Shown in pieces: positions 1 to 11,251 of a stretch of 64,000 bases of DNA. Where the stretch lies: assembly GCA_030803735.1 (NCBI GenBank), contig JAURUC010000001.1:4662501-4726500 (forward strand), written 5' to 3'. The notes under the pieces are model-generated. The model saw nothing but the letters and a program-made list of their open reading frames with translations. It did no database searches and was not told the DNA's origin. Source of the stretch: Actinopolyspora lacussalsi (GTDB taxonomy: Bacteria > Actinomycetota > Actinomycetes > Mycobacteriales > Pseudonocardiaceae). Numbering within the stretch: position 1 is the first letter of the stretch; each line of letters starts with the position of its first letter. The position numbers were made by a program, and so were the translations under genes.

Positions 1-2093
<2,093 letters not shown>

Positions 2094-2236
2094 GGCGACA
2101 CCCCCACAACACACCGCCCACACACGCACCAACCCGCAAGCACGCGATCTCGCCACCACTATACGGCTCCCAACACAGCCACCACCCCCTGGACAATTCA
2201 ATACCGGCTGAACCCCCATCAGCCCCCAATGGTTTT

Positions 2237-2361
2237 TTGGGTCGGTGGCCACAGCGGAGGAGACACGCCCGGCATCCATCCCGAACCCGGCAGCTAAGCC
2301 CTCCAGCGCCCCAGGTACTGCACCCCCACGGGTGTGGGAGACACGGACACCGCCGACCCAA
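2237..2361 (+). rRNA. 5S ribosomal RNA
   Basis: 5S rRNA about 145 bp after the 23S end. The terminal helix is visible: gggtcggtgg at the 5' end pairs with ccgccgaccc at the 3' end. The internal 5S hallmark cccgaacccggcagctaag lies at 2280-2298. Ends are good to a few bases. The 23S-5S spacer (2094-2236) contains no tRNA. Confidence 0.93.
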
Positions 2362-2371
2362 CCCCCCCAAA

Positions 2372-2399
2372 CCGGCCCCACCCACCAGGGTGGGGCCGG
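2372..2399 (+). terminator. rrn operon terminator hairpin
   Basis: A perfect 12-bp G+C stem (ccggccccaccc / gggtggggccgg) with a 4-nt acca loop lies 11 nt after the 5S end. There is no long T tract, as is common in actinobacteria. It separates the rRNA operon from the convergent methyltransferase gene. Confidence 0.85.
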
Positions 2400-2481
2400 A
2401 CTACTCTCTGCCCCCTTACCCCGACAACGCCACGCGAAATCGCCGGGGCAGGCAGTACCGCCGTGGGATGTTTTCCCCGAC

Positions 2482-3240
2482 TCAGTCGGAAGCTCTTCGT
2501 GCGAGTTCGTAGCAGATCACACCGGCAGCGGCGGCCACATTCAACGACTCCACCCCGCCGTACATCGGAATGCGCAACCGCTCCGTGATCCGTTGGCCCA
2601 CTTCTTCCGAGAGACCGGCCGTTTCACTACCGAGCACGAACACCGCCCGGTTCGGAAAGTCCGCTCGGAAGAGATTCGTCCCGGCATGGGCATCCAGTGA
2701 GTACAACGGATATCCGGCCTCGGACAGCGCTTCAGCGGCCGTGCCGGCATCCGGGCTGCGCAGGATCGGAGCGTGAAAGGCGATTCCCGCCGAAGCCTTG
2801 ACCACCAACGGGTCCACATTGGCCACCCCACGGTGCGGCAGCACGATGCCGTCCATGCCCGAAGCCGTCGCGGTGCGCAGGATCATTCCCACGTTGGCCG
2901 GAGTGGTCAACCCGTCCAGCAGCAGCATGCTGCGGGGCGCGGTTGCCGGATCCGCCAGCGCATCTTCCAGCGGACGCATCTTCCGGGCCACCACGTCGGC
3001 TATCACACCCTGGTCGTGGCGTCCGTTGCCCGCGAGTACCTTCACGCGTTGCGCGCTGGCGCGCCGCACCGGTACAGCGCGGTCGTCGGCCGCTTCCTTG
3101 ATCTCGCGGACGATGCCGCCGCTGATTCCCTCGGCGAGAACTACCTTGTCCACGCGAAGTTCGAGATCGGACAGGGCTTCCAACACCGGTTTACGGCCGT
3201 AGACGGTCACGAATCGGTCGCGTGGTGAGGTTTCGGGCAC
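2482..3240 (-). CDS. SpoU/TrmH-family RNA 2'-O-methyltransferase
   Basis: 252-residue SPOUT-fold methyltransferase expected to use SAM to methylate a ribose 2'-OH of rRNA or tRNA. The three SpoU motifs are in order in the C-terminal two thirds: ANVGMILRTA (motif 1, with the catalytic Arg), VLGSETAGLS (motif 2) and IPMYGGVESLNVAAAAG (motif 3, trefoil-knot SAM site). The N-terminus (VYGRKPVLEAL) looks like the small substrate-binding domain of the RlmB/TrmH class. It lies just beyond the rrn terminator in convergent orientation, a suggestive but not proven link to rRNA. The exact target (for example G2251-type) cannot be read from sequence, so no symbol is assigned. Confidence 0.9.
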   Translation of the reverse strand: MPETSPRDRFVTVYGRKPVLEALSDLELRVDKVVLAEGISGGIVREIKEAADDRAVPVRRASAQRVKVLAGNGRHDQGVIADVVARKMRPLEDALADPATAPRSMLLLDGLTTPANVGMILRTATASGMDGIVLPHRGVANVDPLVVKASAGIAFHAPILRSPDAGTAAEALSEAGYPLYSLDAHAGTNLFRADFPNRAVFVLGSETAGLSEEVGQRITERLRIPMYGGVESLNVAAAAGVICYELARRASD

Positions 3241-3395
3241 TGTTGCGAGGCTCCTCTCGGAGAGTTGTCGCTCTTCGTCGAACGAGCGGGTCGGAAGCGG
3301 TCCGCCGTTGATCGGTTTCTTCGCCGGGAGTTCACCGCTACACGGCCGCTCGGCGTCACTTCGTTCGGCGTCCGTCGTGTGTCAGTATCGCGGTC

Positions 3396-4817
3396 ATGTC
3401 CGATCGGTTGTCCGCACTGGATGCCTCATTCCTGTATCTGGAGGACCACACCACACCGATGCACGTCGGAGGTGTGGCTGTTTTTCGGCGGCCGAGCTCC
3501 GGATTCGACTACGACAGTGTGGTTTCGTTCATCGAACGCAAGCTCGCGCTGGTGCCGCGTTACCGCCAGAAAGTCGTGCAGATCCCGGGTCGACTCGCCA
3601 GACCGGTTTGGGTGGACGATCAGAATTTCGACATCAGTTACCACGTACGTCGTTCCGCACTACCCAAACCCGGCAACGACGAGCAGCTGCACGACCTCAC
3701 CCAGCGGTTGATGTCGCGGAAACTGGACACCACTCGGCCGCTGTGGGAAGTCTACCTGGTGGAGGGGCTCTCCGAGGATCGAACAGCGGTGATCACGAAG
3801 ACCCATCAGGCCATGATCGACGGTATCGGGGCTATCGACATCGGCCAGCTGATCCTGCAGAGCACTCCCGCTGACTCATCGGCGGAGCACACCGGTCCCT
3901 GGCTGCCGCGCCCCGAGCCGGGCGCCGTTCAACTCGCCGTCAACGCGGTCACGGAGGCTGTTCGGCGTCCGGGGGAGGTGGTGGAGAACATTCGTGCCAC
4001 TACCGTCGACGCCACCGCCACGCTGCGCAAGTTGTCGGGAGCCGTGGCGGGGCTCTACTCCGCACTGCGCACCGCCGCTGTTCCGCCGCCGGGGACCCCG
4101 TTGAACGGAACCACTTCGTCGCAGCGGCGGTTCGCCGTTGCCCGGGCGCGGCTCGAGGACCTCCGGAACGTGCGGCGGCAGCACGGCGGAACCATCAACG
4201 ATGTGGTGCTGGCCGTGCTCACCGGGGCTTTCCGGAACTGGTTACTTTCGCGGGGTGAGGCGGTGACCACTCGTAGTACCGTTCGCGCGATGGTTCCGGT
4301 CTCGGTCCGAGCCGATGGCCCCGCGGCAGTGGCGCGCGCCGAACTCGGCGACCTCCCGTTCGACGAGGTCTCCTCGTACCTGGTGGATCTGCCGGTGGGT
4401 GAGCCCAGCCCGAGTATCAGGCTGCATCAGGTGAGTCACGCCATGCGTGCCCACGCCGAATCGGGACAGTCCGTGGGAGCGGACGCACTGGTGCGGCTTT
4501 CCGGATTCGCCCCTCCGACCCTGCACGCCCTGGGGGCCAGGGTCGCCAGTGGGCTGTCCAACCGGCTCTTCAACGTGCTGGTGACCAACGTTCCCGGCCC
4601 GCAGGTACCGTTGTACGCGGCCGGTGCGCCGATGTCCGAGATATTTCCGGTGGTCCCGTTGGTGAAGAACCAGTCGTTGGCCGTCGGGATCACTTCCTAC
4701 AACGGGGGACTGTTCATCGGCCTCAACGCCGACAGGGCAGCCATGCCGGACGTGGATGTCCTTGCTGCGATGATCGAGGAGTCGGTTGAAGAGATGATCG
4801 GAACGGTCGAGGTATGA
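3396..4817 (+). CDS. WS/DGAT-type wax ester synthase/diacylglycerol acyltransferase
   Basis: 473 residues, the usual length for the family that makes triacylglycerol or wax esters from acyl-CoA. The N-terminus LDASFLYLEDHTTPMHVG is typical, as is NDVVLAVLTGAF in the middle and FNVLVTNVPGPQ near the C-terminus. The active-site motif, normally HHxxxDG, reads THQAMIDG at residues 136-143: the catalytic second His (H137) and the Asp-Gly are kept, the first His is Thr. The ATG has no obvious ribosome binding site. The stop overlaps the next start by 4 bp (ATGA), so the two genes are probably co-translated. Substrate is not predictable; storage lipid synthesis or modification is likely. Confidence 0.88.
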   Translation: MSDRLSALDASFLYLEDHTTPMHVGGVAVFRRPSSGFDYDSVVSFIERKLALVPRYRQKVVQIPGRLARPVWVDDQNFDISYHVRRSALPKPGNDEQLHDLTQRLMSRKLDTTRPLWEVYLVEGLSEDRTAVITKTHQAMIDGIGAIDIGQLILQSTPADSSAEHTGPWLPRPEPGAVQLAVNAVTEAVRRPGEVVENIRATTVDATATLRKLSGAVAGLYSALRTAAVPPPGTPLNGTTSSQRRFAVARARLEDLRNVRRQHGGTINDVVLAVLTGAFRNWLLSRGEAVTTRSTVRAMVPVSVRADGPAAVARAELGDLPFDEVSSYLVDLPVGEPSPSIRLHQVSHAMRAHAESGQSVGADALVRLSGFAPPTLHALGARVASGLSNRLFNVLVTNVPGPQVPLYAAGAPMSEIFPVVPLVKNQSLAVGITSYNGGLFIGLNADRAAMPDVDVLAAMIEESVEEMIGTVEV

Positions 4818-5335
4818 GGATCTATTTGCCGGCCACGGTGCGGATGCTGCGGGAGTTCTTCGAACAACAGCAGCTACGGCCGTTGAGTGGCACGGCCTTC
4901 GCACTGACTCCCGCCCTGCGGGAGTCGTATTCCAGCGGGGATGCCGAGGAGCTGGAGTACGCGGCCATGCGGGAGGCGGCCCGAGCCTCGCTCCGGCTGA
5001 TTTCGACGGAGCTCGGTGATTCGCGGGAGGCCGAAACGGAGGAGGCACCTCGACGAGTGGTGGTCTCCGCCGATGTGCGGGACGAGGAGGCCACGCTGCG
5101 GCCGGATCTGGACCACGCGGTGGTCCGGCTGGCCAATCCGGTGCCCTGGAAAAAGATCGCCGCGGTGCACGTGGACACCGCCGAGGCAGAGGAAGCGGTG
5201 CGGCAGGCGGCTCCGCTCATCGACGATGCGGACCTCGGGGAGGAGAAGGCCGAGCTGGCTCTCGGGGACGCCGAGGATCACGAACTGGCCTGGTTCGCTC
5301 CGCAGGAGGTGCCGTTCATGCTCGAACTGATGTGA
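4814..5335 (+). CDS. DUF6912-type conserved actinobacterial protein
   Basis: 173 residues, acidic, soluble, no signal peptide or membrane segment. It begins MRIYLPATVRMLREFF, followed by a Glu/Asp-rich stretch around residues 75-95, and matches my memory of the DUF6912 family found next to acyltransferase genes in actinomycetes. It overlaps the upstream WS/DGAT gene by 4 bp and so forms a two-gene unit with it. No catalytic residues can be recognised and the function is unknown; a supporting role for the acyltransferase is only contextual. Confidence 0.75.
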   Translation: MRIYLPATVRMLREFFEQQQLRPLSGTAFALTPALRESYSSGDAEELEYAAMREAARASLRLISTELGDSREAETEEAPRRVVVSADVRDEEATLRPDLDHAVVRLANPVPWKKIAAVHVDTAEAEEAVRQAAPLIDDADLGEEKAELALGDAEDHELAWFAPQEVPFMLELM

Positions 5336-5389
5336 CGTCCGGTTCCGGAGTGCCCGTTCCGGGGAGCTCCGGTCACTCGAAACCCGAAT

Positions 5390-5425
5390 TCCCGGTCGAC
5401 TTCCGCGGAGGTCGGCCGACCGGGA
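5390..5425. terminator. Convergent terminator hairpin
   Basis: A 9-bp outer stem (tcccggtcg / cgaccggga) encloses a second small stem. It sits between the convergent DUF6912 gene and the lipoprotein gene, so it can serve both. Confidence 0.6.
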
Positions 5426-5459
5426 GACGAGTACACCGAGCTCGGCGGGAGCCGCAGTC

Positions 5460-6278
5460 TCAGGCGCCCTGGACCTTGTCGGCGGGCGGAACCGTGATGT
5501 CGACCGGTTCACCCCAACCGGAGTAGGTGATCTTCGTCGTCGTCTCGGGGATCTCGGTCCCCATCATCTCCATCTCGGGAGTGACCGTCTTCACCCGCAT
5601 CGGCAGGTCGTTCGGGCCGATCCACACGGTCTTCCGCAGTTCCTCGATGCCCTGCTTCTGGAAGAGCTCGTAAGCGCCCTTGACCGAACTCCCGGACTGG
5701 GACATGACCTCGCTCAGATCGGTGACCACCTCGTACCTGGTGGCCTGCTCACCGTTGAGCGTCACCTGCTCGGTGCTTTCGATGCTCGATCCCTCCGGCA
5801 GCATGGACTCGATGTCCGAGTACTGCCGCATGCTCCCGAGCTGACCCATGTTGCCGGTCGTACCGGCGGAACCCGTACTGGTCTTCGTCCACGGCTTCCC
5901 GCTCTGCGCGGAACCCGGCATCTTGATGTAGATGGCCTTTTCGGTCATCACGACCGGAACGGCGCCGTCACAGGACATCTCGCTCGCGGCGAGGTCGAGT
6001 TGACAGGTCTGGCCGCCCATGGCGGACATCATCGACCCCTGGGCGCCGGAGCCGCCCTCGATCTCCATCTTCATCGTCACCGTTTGCTTACCGTCCATGG
6101 TGTTGGACGTCTGTGACACGAGTCCGGAGATCTGGTGGAAGGTCTGCTCGGAGCCGGAGGACTGCGACTGCCCGTCCCCGCCGTTACCCGTGCTCGCCTG
6201 GTCCGATGAGGTCGTGCCACACGCCCCCAACGTGGTGATCAGTGCCAACGCTGACAGTGCCAATGTCGTGCGGCGCAC
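5460..6278 (-). CDS. Lipoprotein, LppX/LprAFG-like (paralogue 1)
   Basis: 272 residues. The N-terminus MRRTTLALSALALITTLGAC is a lipoprotein signal with lipobox TLGAC and the modified Cys at residue 20; a Ser/Gly/Gln-rich linker follows. The rest resembles the mycobacterial LppX/LprG group: MKMEIEG, a paired-Cys segment (CQLDLAASEMSC), IYIKMPG, LPEGSSIE and a C-terminal TKITYSGWGEPVDITVPP. That fold carries lipids in mycobacteria, but the assignment here is by pattern only. The next gene upstream on the same strand is a clear paralogue with the same C-terminal motif (YSDWGKKVDISAPP), so the pair arose by tandem duplication. Confidence 0.75.
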   Translation of the reverse strand: MRRTTLALSALALITTLGACGTTSSDQASTGNGGDGQSQSSGSEQTFHQISGLVSQTSNTMDGKQTVTMKMEIEGGSGAQGSMMSAMGGQTCQLDLAASEMSCDGAVPVVMTEKAIYIKMPGSAQSGKPWTKTSTGSAGTTGNMGQLGSMRQYSDIESMLPEGSSIESTEQVTLNGEQATRYEVVTDLSEVMSQSGSSVKGAYELFQKQGIEELRKTVWIGPNDLPMRVKTVTPEMEMMGTEIPETTTKITYSGWGEPVDITVPPADKVQGA

Positions 6279-6428
6279 GAGAAACTCCCTTCACCGTGAC
6301 TCACCCCTGTGGGTGGATCACCCGCAACCTAGCAAAGCCCGATGGCCACACGTGGTGATTTCGAGGGATTTCCCGTCACGCCTACACTCGGCATCGCCGT
6401 TCGCCCGGGGAGCATGCCGGCGGGTGGT

Positions 6429-7247
6429 TCATGCCGGACCCTGGGTGAACTGTTTGTTCACCTCTTCGGCGGGCGGTGCCGAGATGTCGACCTTCTTGCC
6501 CCAGTCCGAGTAGTCGATCACCATTCGCGCGTCCTCGGGGGCTCCCCCGATGGGAGGCATTTTGGCGATGACCCGCATCAGCAGGCCGCGTTCGTCGACC
6601 CAGTACACGTAGTGGAGCTTCTCGACGCCGCCCTTGAGCATCTCCTGGGCGTTGCTCCGGTTCTGCTCTTCGCCCTTCTCGGCCATCACGTTCATGTCGA
6701 CGGCCACGTCGTAGCGGACCGCCTTTTCACCCTCGAGCTCGGTTTTCCGCTTCTCGCTGATCTCCGCGCCCTCGGGCAGCATGCGTTCGATGTCGCTGAA
6801 CTTGGTCAGCTCACTGAAATCCGCACTGGTCTGTCCCATGTCCTCGGGCGACATCTCGACCCACGGTTTGGTCATCCCACGCTGTTCCCGCATCTCCTTC
6901 GGGAACTTCATGTACATGGTGTCCGACTCCATGATGAAATCCATGAAGCCGGTGCAGTGCATGTTCTGGCCGACCAGCTCCAAGTCGCAGTCGTAGTTCA
7001 TCGTCTTCGCCGCCTCGGCCGGGAAATTCTCCGCCCGCATGCTCATCTTGACGGTGGAGCTCTCCTGCATCGCGTCGCCGACCGTGTCGCTGAGTGCCGA
7101 GACGTTCGACAGCGGACTCAGGCTCTGCTCGGTCTTCTCGGACGCGTCACCGGACGGGTTACCACTCGACTGAGTGGTCTGTCCGGTCCCGCAGGCGGTG
7201 ACGCCCGTCAGGGCCAGTGCTGTCAGCCCGATGGCCAGTCTTCGCAT
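6429..7247 (-). CDS. Lipoprotein, LppX/LprAFG-like (paralogue 2)
   Basis: 272 residues from the chosen start MRRLAIGLTALALTGVTACG. The frame stays open upstream, but only this ATG places a standard signal peptide and lipobox (GVTAC) at the N-terminus. It shares with paralogue 1 the paired Cys segment (CDLELVGQNMHC), MYMKFPKE, FSDIERMLPEGAEI and the C-terminal DYSDWGKKVDISAPP. It is 150 bp upstream of the other gene on the same strand; co-transcription is likely. The role is a surface lipoprotein, possibly a lipid carrier or a sensor of envelope state; the ligand is unknown. Confidence 0.75.
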   Translation of the reverse strand: MRRLAIGLTALALTGVTACGTGQTTQSSGNPSGDASEKTEQSLSPLSNVSALSDTVGDAMQESSTVKMSMRAENFPAEAAKTMNYDCDLELVGQNMHCTGFMDFIMESDTMYMKFPKEMREQRGMTKPWVEMSPEDMGQTSADFSELTKFSDIERMLPEGAEISEKRKTELEGEKAVRYDVAVDMNVMAEKGEEQNRSNAQEMLKGGVEKLHYVYWVDERGLLMRVIAKMPPIGGAPEDARMVIDYSDWGKKVDISAPPAEEVNKQFTQGPA

Positions 7248-7334
7248 TCCGGTCCTTTCGTAACGATCGTTTCGACCGGATCGGGACCCTAGCAACGACC
7301 CGCACCGCAGGACGACAAACTTTATGAATTTGAT

Positions 7335-8345
7335 TCACTCGTCACGCCCGGCGCGAGAGCGCAGCAGTCTCCGCAGCGAGTTCAGCTGCGCTTCGTGACC
7401 TTCCTCGGCCACGAACGTGTCGAGGTGGCAGTCCGGATCCTCGGTACCCCCGAGATGACCGCAGTTCGGCGGACATTCCTCAGCCGCCGCGGCGAGGTCC
7501 TCGAACGAGTCCACGAGATCGCTCGCGGTGACGTGTGCAAGTCCGAAGGACCGTATCCCCGGGGTGTCCACGACCCAGCCGCCGATGTCTTCGGGCATCG
7601 CCATCGCCACCGCCGAGGTCGAGGTGTGCCTGCCCTTGCCTACCTCGCTGACGCGTCCGATAGCCCGCTCCGCATCGGGCACGAGGCGATTGACCAGCGT
7701 CGATTTCCCCACCCCGGAATGTCCCACCAGTGCGGAGACGCGGCCGTCCAGCGCGGCCCGCAGTTCCGTGGGTTCGGCGTCGAGGCGAGTAGTGAGCACG
7801 GAGATCCCCAGCTCCGCGTAACCGGAGATCCAATCCTCCGGAGCCGCCAGATCCGCCTTGGTCAGGCACAGCACCGGGGTGAGCCCACCGGCGTAGGCGG
7901 CGACCAGGCAGCGATCGATGAACCCGGAGCGGGGCGGTGGGTCCCACAGCGAACTCACGATCACCAGCTGCTCGGCGTTGGCGACCACCACTCGTTCGTA
8001 CGGATCGGTGTCATCGGCGGTACGCCGCAGCACGCTGGTTCGCTCCTCGACCCGCACGATCCGGGCCAGCGTGTCCGGCTCGCCGGAGGTGTCACCCACC
8101 AGCCAGACGCGATCACCGATCACTACGGGGGTTCGGCCCAGCTCCTTGGCACGCATGGCAACCACCTGCTGCCGGGGGTCACCGTCGACGGCGCACGTCC
8201 ACCTGCCCCGGTCGACGGCCACCACCATCCCCACGAGCGCATCGGAGTGTCCGGGGCGTTGCTTGCTGCGGGGTCTGCTGTTGCGCCGGTTCGGGCGCAC
8301 CCGGACATCGGACTCGTCGAGGTCTCGCCACCCCCGCTTGGTCAT
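7335..8345 (-). CDS. rsgA: Ribosome small-subunit-dependent GTPase RsgA
   Basis: 336 residues. Circularly permuted GTPase that helps mature the 30S subunit. The G motifs appear in the permuted order G4-G1-G3: LTKADL, then GHSGVGKSTLVNRL (P-loop), then DTPG. An OB-fold segment precedes them, and the C-terminal zinc knuckle is visible as CPPNCGHLGGTEDPDCHL. The ATG at 8345 is chosen over an adjacent GTG. The gene starts 16 bp after the stop of aroA, forming an aroA-rsgA operon, the same order as Rv3227-Rv3228 in M. tuberculosis. Confidence 0.95.
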   Translation of the reverse strand: MTKRGWRDLDESDVRVRPNRRNSRPRSKQRPGHSDALVGMVVAVDRGRWTCAVDGDPRQQVVAMRAKELGRTPVVIGDRVWLVGDTSGEPDTLARIVRVEERTSVLRRTADDTDPYERVVVANAEQLVIVSSLWDPPPRSGFIDRCLVAAYAGGLTPVLCLTKADLAAPEDWISGYAELGISVLTTRLDAEPTELRAALDGRVSALVGHSGVGKSTLVNRLVPDAERAIGRVSEVGKGRHTSTSAVAMAMPEDIGGWVVDTPGIRSFGLAHVTASDLVDSFEDLAAAAEECPPNCGHLGGTEDPDCHLDTFVAEEGHEAQLNSLRRLLRSRAGRDE

Positions 8346-8361
8346 CACCGCTCCGCTCCCG

Positions 8362-9630
8362 TCACCGCAGGCCGCCCAGCATCTTCGTCCACATCTCGTC
8401 GAACCCGGGAAGTGTTTTGCCGGTGGTCGTGATGTCGTCGATCACCGTTCCCGGAACCCGCAGTCCCAGGATCGCTCCCGCCGTGGCCATCCGGTGGTCG
8501 GCGTAGGAGTGCCACTGCCCCCCTCGCATCGGCCGGGGAACGATGGTCAGCCCGTCGGGATGCTCCGAGGCCTCCGTGCCCAGACCGGTCAACTCCGCGC
8601 GCAGCGCCGCCAGTCGATCGGTTTCGTGTCCGCGCAGATGCGCGATCCCCCGCAGTCGCGATTCGCCGTGCGCCAACGCGGCCAGCGCGGCGACAGTAGG
8701 GGTCAGCTCGCCGACCTCGTGCAGGTCCACGTCCACGCCGCGCAGCCGTTCCGGGCCGGTGACGGTCAACCCTCGCTCGTCCAGCCGGGTCCCGGCCCCC
8801 ATCTCCCGCAGGATCCACCGGATGGCGTCCCCGGCCTGGGTGGTTCGCTCGGGCCAGCCAGGCACGGTGACTTCGCCGCCGGTCACCGCTGCGGCGGCGA
8901 GGAACGGGGCCGCGTTGGACAGATCCGGTTCGATCCGCAGCTCCAGCGGCTCGATCCCGCCCGGTGACACCGTCCAGGTGTCGGGTTCCGAGTCGTCCAC
9001 GTCCACACCCCGCGCACGCAGCATCTGCACCGTCATCGCGATGTGCGGCAGCGACGGCACCGATTCCCCCTCGTGACGCACGGTCAGCCCGCGCTCGTAC
9101 CGAGCGGCCGAAAGCAGCAACCCGGACACGAACTGTGAGGAGGCGGACGCGTCGACAGTGACTTCACCACCGTCCATTCCCCCCGAGCCCTCGATCGTGA
9201 ACGGGAGGCCGTCGCCGCTCACCCGAGCCCCCAGCGTCCGCAGCGCTCGAAGCACCGTGTCCAGCGGTCGTTCCCGAGCCCGCGGGTCCCCGTCGAAGGT
9301 GATCGTGCCCTCGGCCAGACACGCCAGTGGCGGCAGGAACCGCATGACGGTTCCGGCCAGCCCGCAGTCCACGGTCGCCGGGCCGTGCGGTTTGCCGGGG
9401 GCTATCAGCCATTCGCCCTCGGGTCCGTCCGCGACCTCCACACCGAGCGTGCGTAGCGCCGCGGCCATCAGTTCGGTGTCCCTGCTTCGTAGCGGTGATC
9501 GCAGCGTCGAGGGACCCGTGGCCAGTGCGGCGAGCACGAGGGCCCGGTTGGTGATGGACTTGGAGCCCGCGACCTCGACGGTGGCGTGCACCGCTTCTCG
9601 GGCCGGTGGGGCGGACCAGGGTGCGCTCAT
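8362..9630 (-). CDS. aroA: 3-phosphoshikimate 1-carboxyvinyltransferase (EPSP synthase)
   Basis: 422 residues from the ATG at 9630 ([20 protein letters not shown]). Transfers enolpyruvyl from PEP to shikimate-3-phosphate in aromatic amino acid synthesis. Family motifs are clear: [15 protein letters not shown] (substrate site), [15 protein letters not shown] (the LxGTxxRF segment), [28 protein letters not shown] and a C-terminal [15 protein letters not shown]. First gene of the aroA-rsgA unit and divergent from the AP-site protein gene; the 190-bp gap should hold both promoters. Confidence 0.97.
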   Translation of the reverse strand: MSAPWSAPPAREAVHATVEVAGSKSITNRALVLAALATGPSTLRSPLRSRDTELMAAALRTLGVEVADGPEGEWLIAPGKPHGPATVDCGLAGTVMRFLPPLACLAEGTITFDGDPRARERPLDTVLRALRTLGARVSGDGLPFTIEGSGGMDGGEVTVDASASSQFVSGLLLSAARYERGLTVRHEGESVPSLPHIAMTVQMLRARGVDVDDSEPDTWTVSPGGIEPLELRIEPDLSNAAPFLAAAAVTGGEVTVPGWPERTTQAGDAIRWILREMGAGTRLDERGLTVTGPERLRGVDVDLHEVGELTPTVAALAALAHGESRLRGIAHLRGHETDRLAALRAELTGLGTEASEHPDGLTIVPRPMRGGQWHSYADHRMATAGAILGLRVPGTVIDDITTTGKTLPGFDEMWTKMLGGLR

Positions 9631-9821
9631 GGCTCGATGGTCTCGCACGTTGCGCCCGTCCCGGAAGTTCGGGTGTGCTTTCGCGGGTGCCCGTCAACCA
9701 GGTGCGGGTTGCGCGAGCACGTGGTGGAACTGGCAGCATAACCGCAACGTGGACGGTAATCGTGGGTTCCGGTTCCGCGGGGCCTGCCGCTTCGCGGTGG
9801 AGGGAGTGGAGGTGCGAAGCG

Positions 9822-10565
9822 ATGTGCGGTAGATACGCCTCGTCGAAGGCGCCGAGCGAGCTCGCCGCCGAGTTCGACGCGCGGGACGAGACCGGTTCCC
9901 GGGCGCCGGAGCCCGACTACAACGTCGCTCCGACCAAACCGGTGTTCAGTATCGTCCAGCGGCACCCGAGAGACGCCGAGGGCAGTCCCGATCCGGACCG
10001 CTCCGAACGCACCGTGCGGGTGATGCGTTGGGGACTGGTGCCGAAATGGGCCAAGGATCCCTCGGTGGGAAGCCGGATGATCAACGCCCGCTCCGAGACC
10101 GTGGCCACCAAACCGGCGTTTCGGGGGGCTGTTCGTTATTACCGTTGCCTGCTGCCTGCCGACGGCTGGTACGAGTGGAAACGGGACAGCAGCCCCAAGC
10201 AGCCCTACTACGTCACCAACCCGGACGACTCCAGTCTCGGCATGGCGGGAATCTGGGCCACCTGGCGCGACCCGGCGGAGCCGGAGGCCGAGCCGCTGGT
10301 CAGCTGTGCCGTGCTTACCACCGAAGCGGTTGGTGAGCTCGCCGAGGTGCACGAACGCATGCCGCTGGTGCTCGCGTCCCGGGACTGGGCGGAATGGCTG
10401 GACCCGGACAACCAGGACGTCACGGATCTGCTGGTGCCGCCTTCGGGGGAGCTGGTGGAGCGACTACGGATGCGCCCCGTCTCGCGTGCGGTCAACAGTG
10501 TGGCCAACAACAGTCCGGGACTGACCGAGCCGGTACCCGAGAAGGACGCGCTGTTCGGATCATGA
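9822..10565 (+). CDS. SOS response-associated (YedK/HMCES-type) AP-site crosslinking protein
   Basis: 247 residues. The ATG at 9822 is chosen because it gives the invariant N-terminus MCGRYA: after Met removal, Cys2 forms the thiazolidine crosslink with abasic sites in single-stranded DNA. Other family residues are present: YNVAPTK, MINARSETVATKPAFR, LLPADGWYEWK (conserved Glu) and the active-site His in HERMPLVL. Shields AP sites at replication forks. It overlaps the next gene by 4 bp (ATGA). Orientation opposite to aroA matches the Rv3226c-Rv3227 arrangement. Confidence 0.94.
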   Translation: MCGRYASSKAPSELAAEFDARDETGSRAPEPDYNVAPTKPVFSIVQRHPRDAEGSPDPDRSERTVRVMRWGLVPKWAKDPSVGSRMINARSETVATKPAFRGAVRYYRCLLPADGWYEWKRDSSPKQPYYVTNPDDSSLGMAGIWATWRDPAEPEAEPLVSCAVLTTEAVGELAEVHERMPLVLASRDWAEWLDPDNQDVTDLLVPPSGELVERLRMRPVSRAVNSVANNSPGLTEPVPEKDALFGS

Positions 10566-11173
10566 CAAGAGTAGAGGTGGACACTCCGCACGGGGTGGCC
10601 CGTGCCGAACTGCACAGCGCCGCCGAGGGCCGTGCGGCGCTGCTGCTGGGACACGGCGCCGGCGGTGGTTTCGAGGCCGAGGACCTGGTCTGCGCGGCGC
10701 GTACCGCCACCTCCTCGGGCGTGCACGTCGCGCTGGTCGAACAGCCCTACCGGGTGGCCGGGCGTCGTGCGCCCGCTCCGGTCCGACAGCTCGACGCCTG
10801 CTGGCTGGCCGTGGCCGATGACCTGGGGCAGCGGTGGTTCCCTGAACTCCCGTTGATCTTCGGCGGACGTTCCTCCGGCGCGCGGGTGGCCTGCCGCACG
10901 GCCGACGCCGGGGGAGCATCGGCCGTGCTGTGCCTGGCGTTCCCGCTGCGCCCGCCGGGAAAGCCTGACAAGGATCGAGGTGACGAGCTCTTCGCGGTCG
11001 AGCTCCCGACCCTGGTGGTGCAGGGCGAGAGCGATCCGTTCGGCGAACCGGAACCGTCCACCAACCGTGAGGTGGTGCTGGTTCCCGGGGACCATTCGTT
11101 GCGGGCCGACACGGGAGCGGTTTCGCGTGCCGTCTCCGAGTGGCTCGGCAGGATTCTGCGCCTCCTCGACTGA
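10562..11173 (+). CDS. Alpha/beta hydrolase (KANL3/Tex30-like)
   Basis: 203 residues, soluble. An alpha/beta-hydrolase core is recognisable: [15 protein letters not shown] after strand 3, the nucleophile elbow [10 protein letters not shown] (Ser), an acid residue in VQGESDPFG and the catalytic His in PGDHSL. The small size and GHGAG motif fit the KANL3/Tex30-like class of dienelactone-hydrolase relatives. It is translationally coupled to the AP-site protein gene. The substrate is unknown. The stop codon is directly followed by tcgaggttttcc, a motif that recurs after other stop codons in this window. Confidence 0.8.
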   Translation: MTRVEVDTPHGVARAELHSAAEGRAALLLGHGAGGGFEAEDLVCAARTATSSGVHVALVEQPYRVAGRRAPAPVRQLDACWLAVADDLGQRWFPELPLIFGGRSSGARVACRTADAGGASAVLCLAFPLRPPGKPDKDRGDELFAVELPTLVVQGESDPFGEPEPSTNREVVLVPGDHSLRADTGAVSRAVSEWLGRILRLLD

Positions 11174-11251
11174 TCGAGGTTTTCCGGTCGCGAGGGTGGT
11201 CGGGGTTCGGCCCGCGGGAGTGCTGGGAGCTCGGCCGCGTCGACGGCGCGG

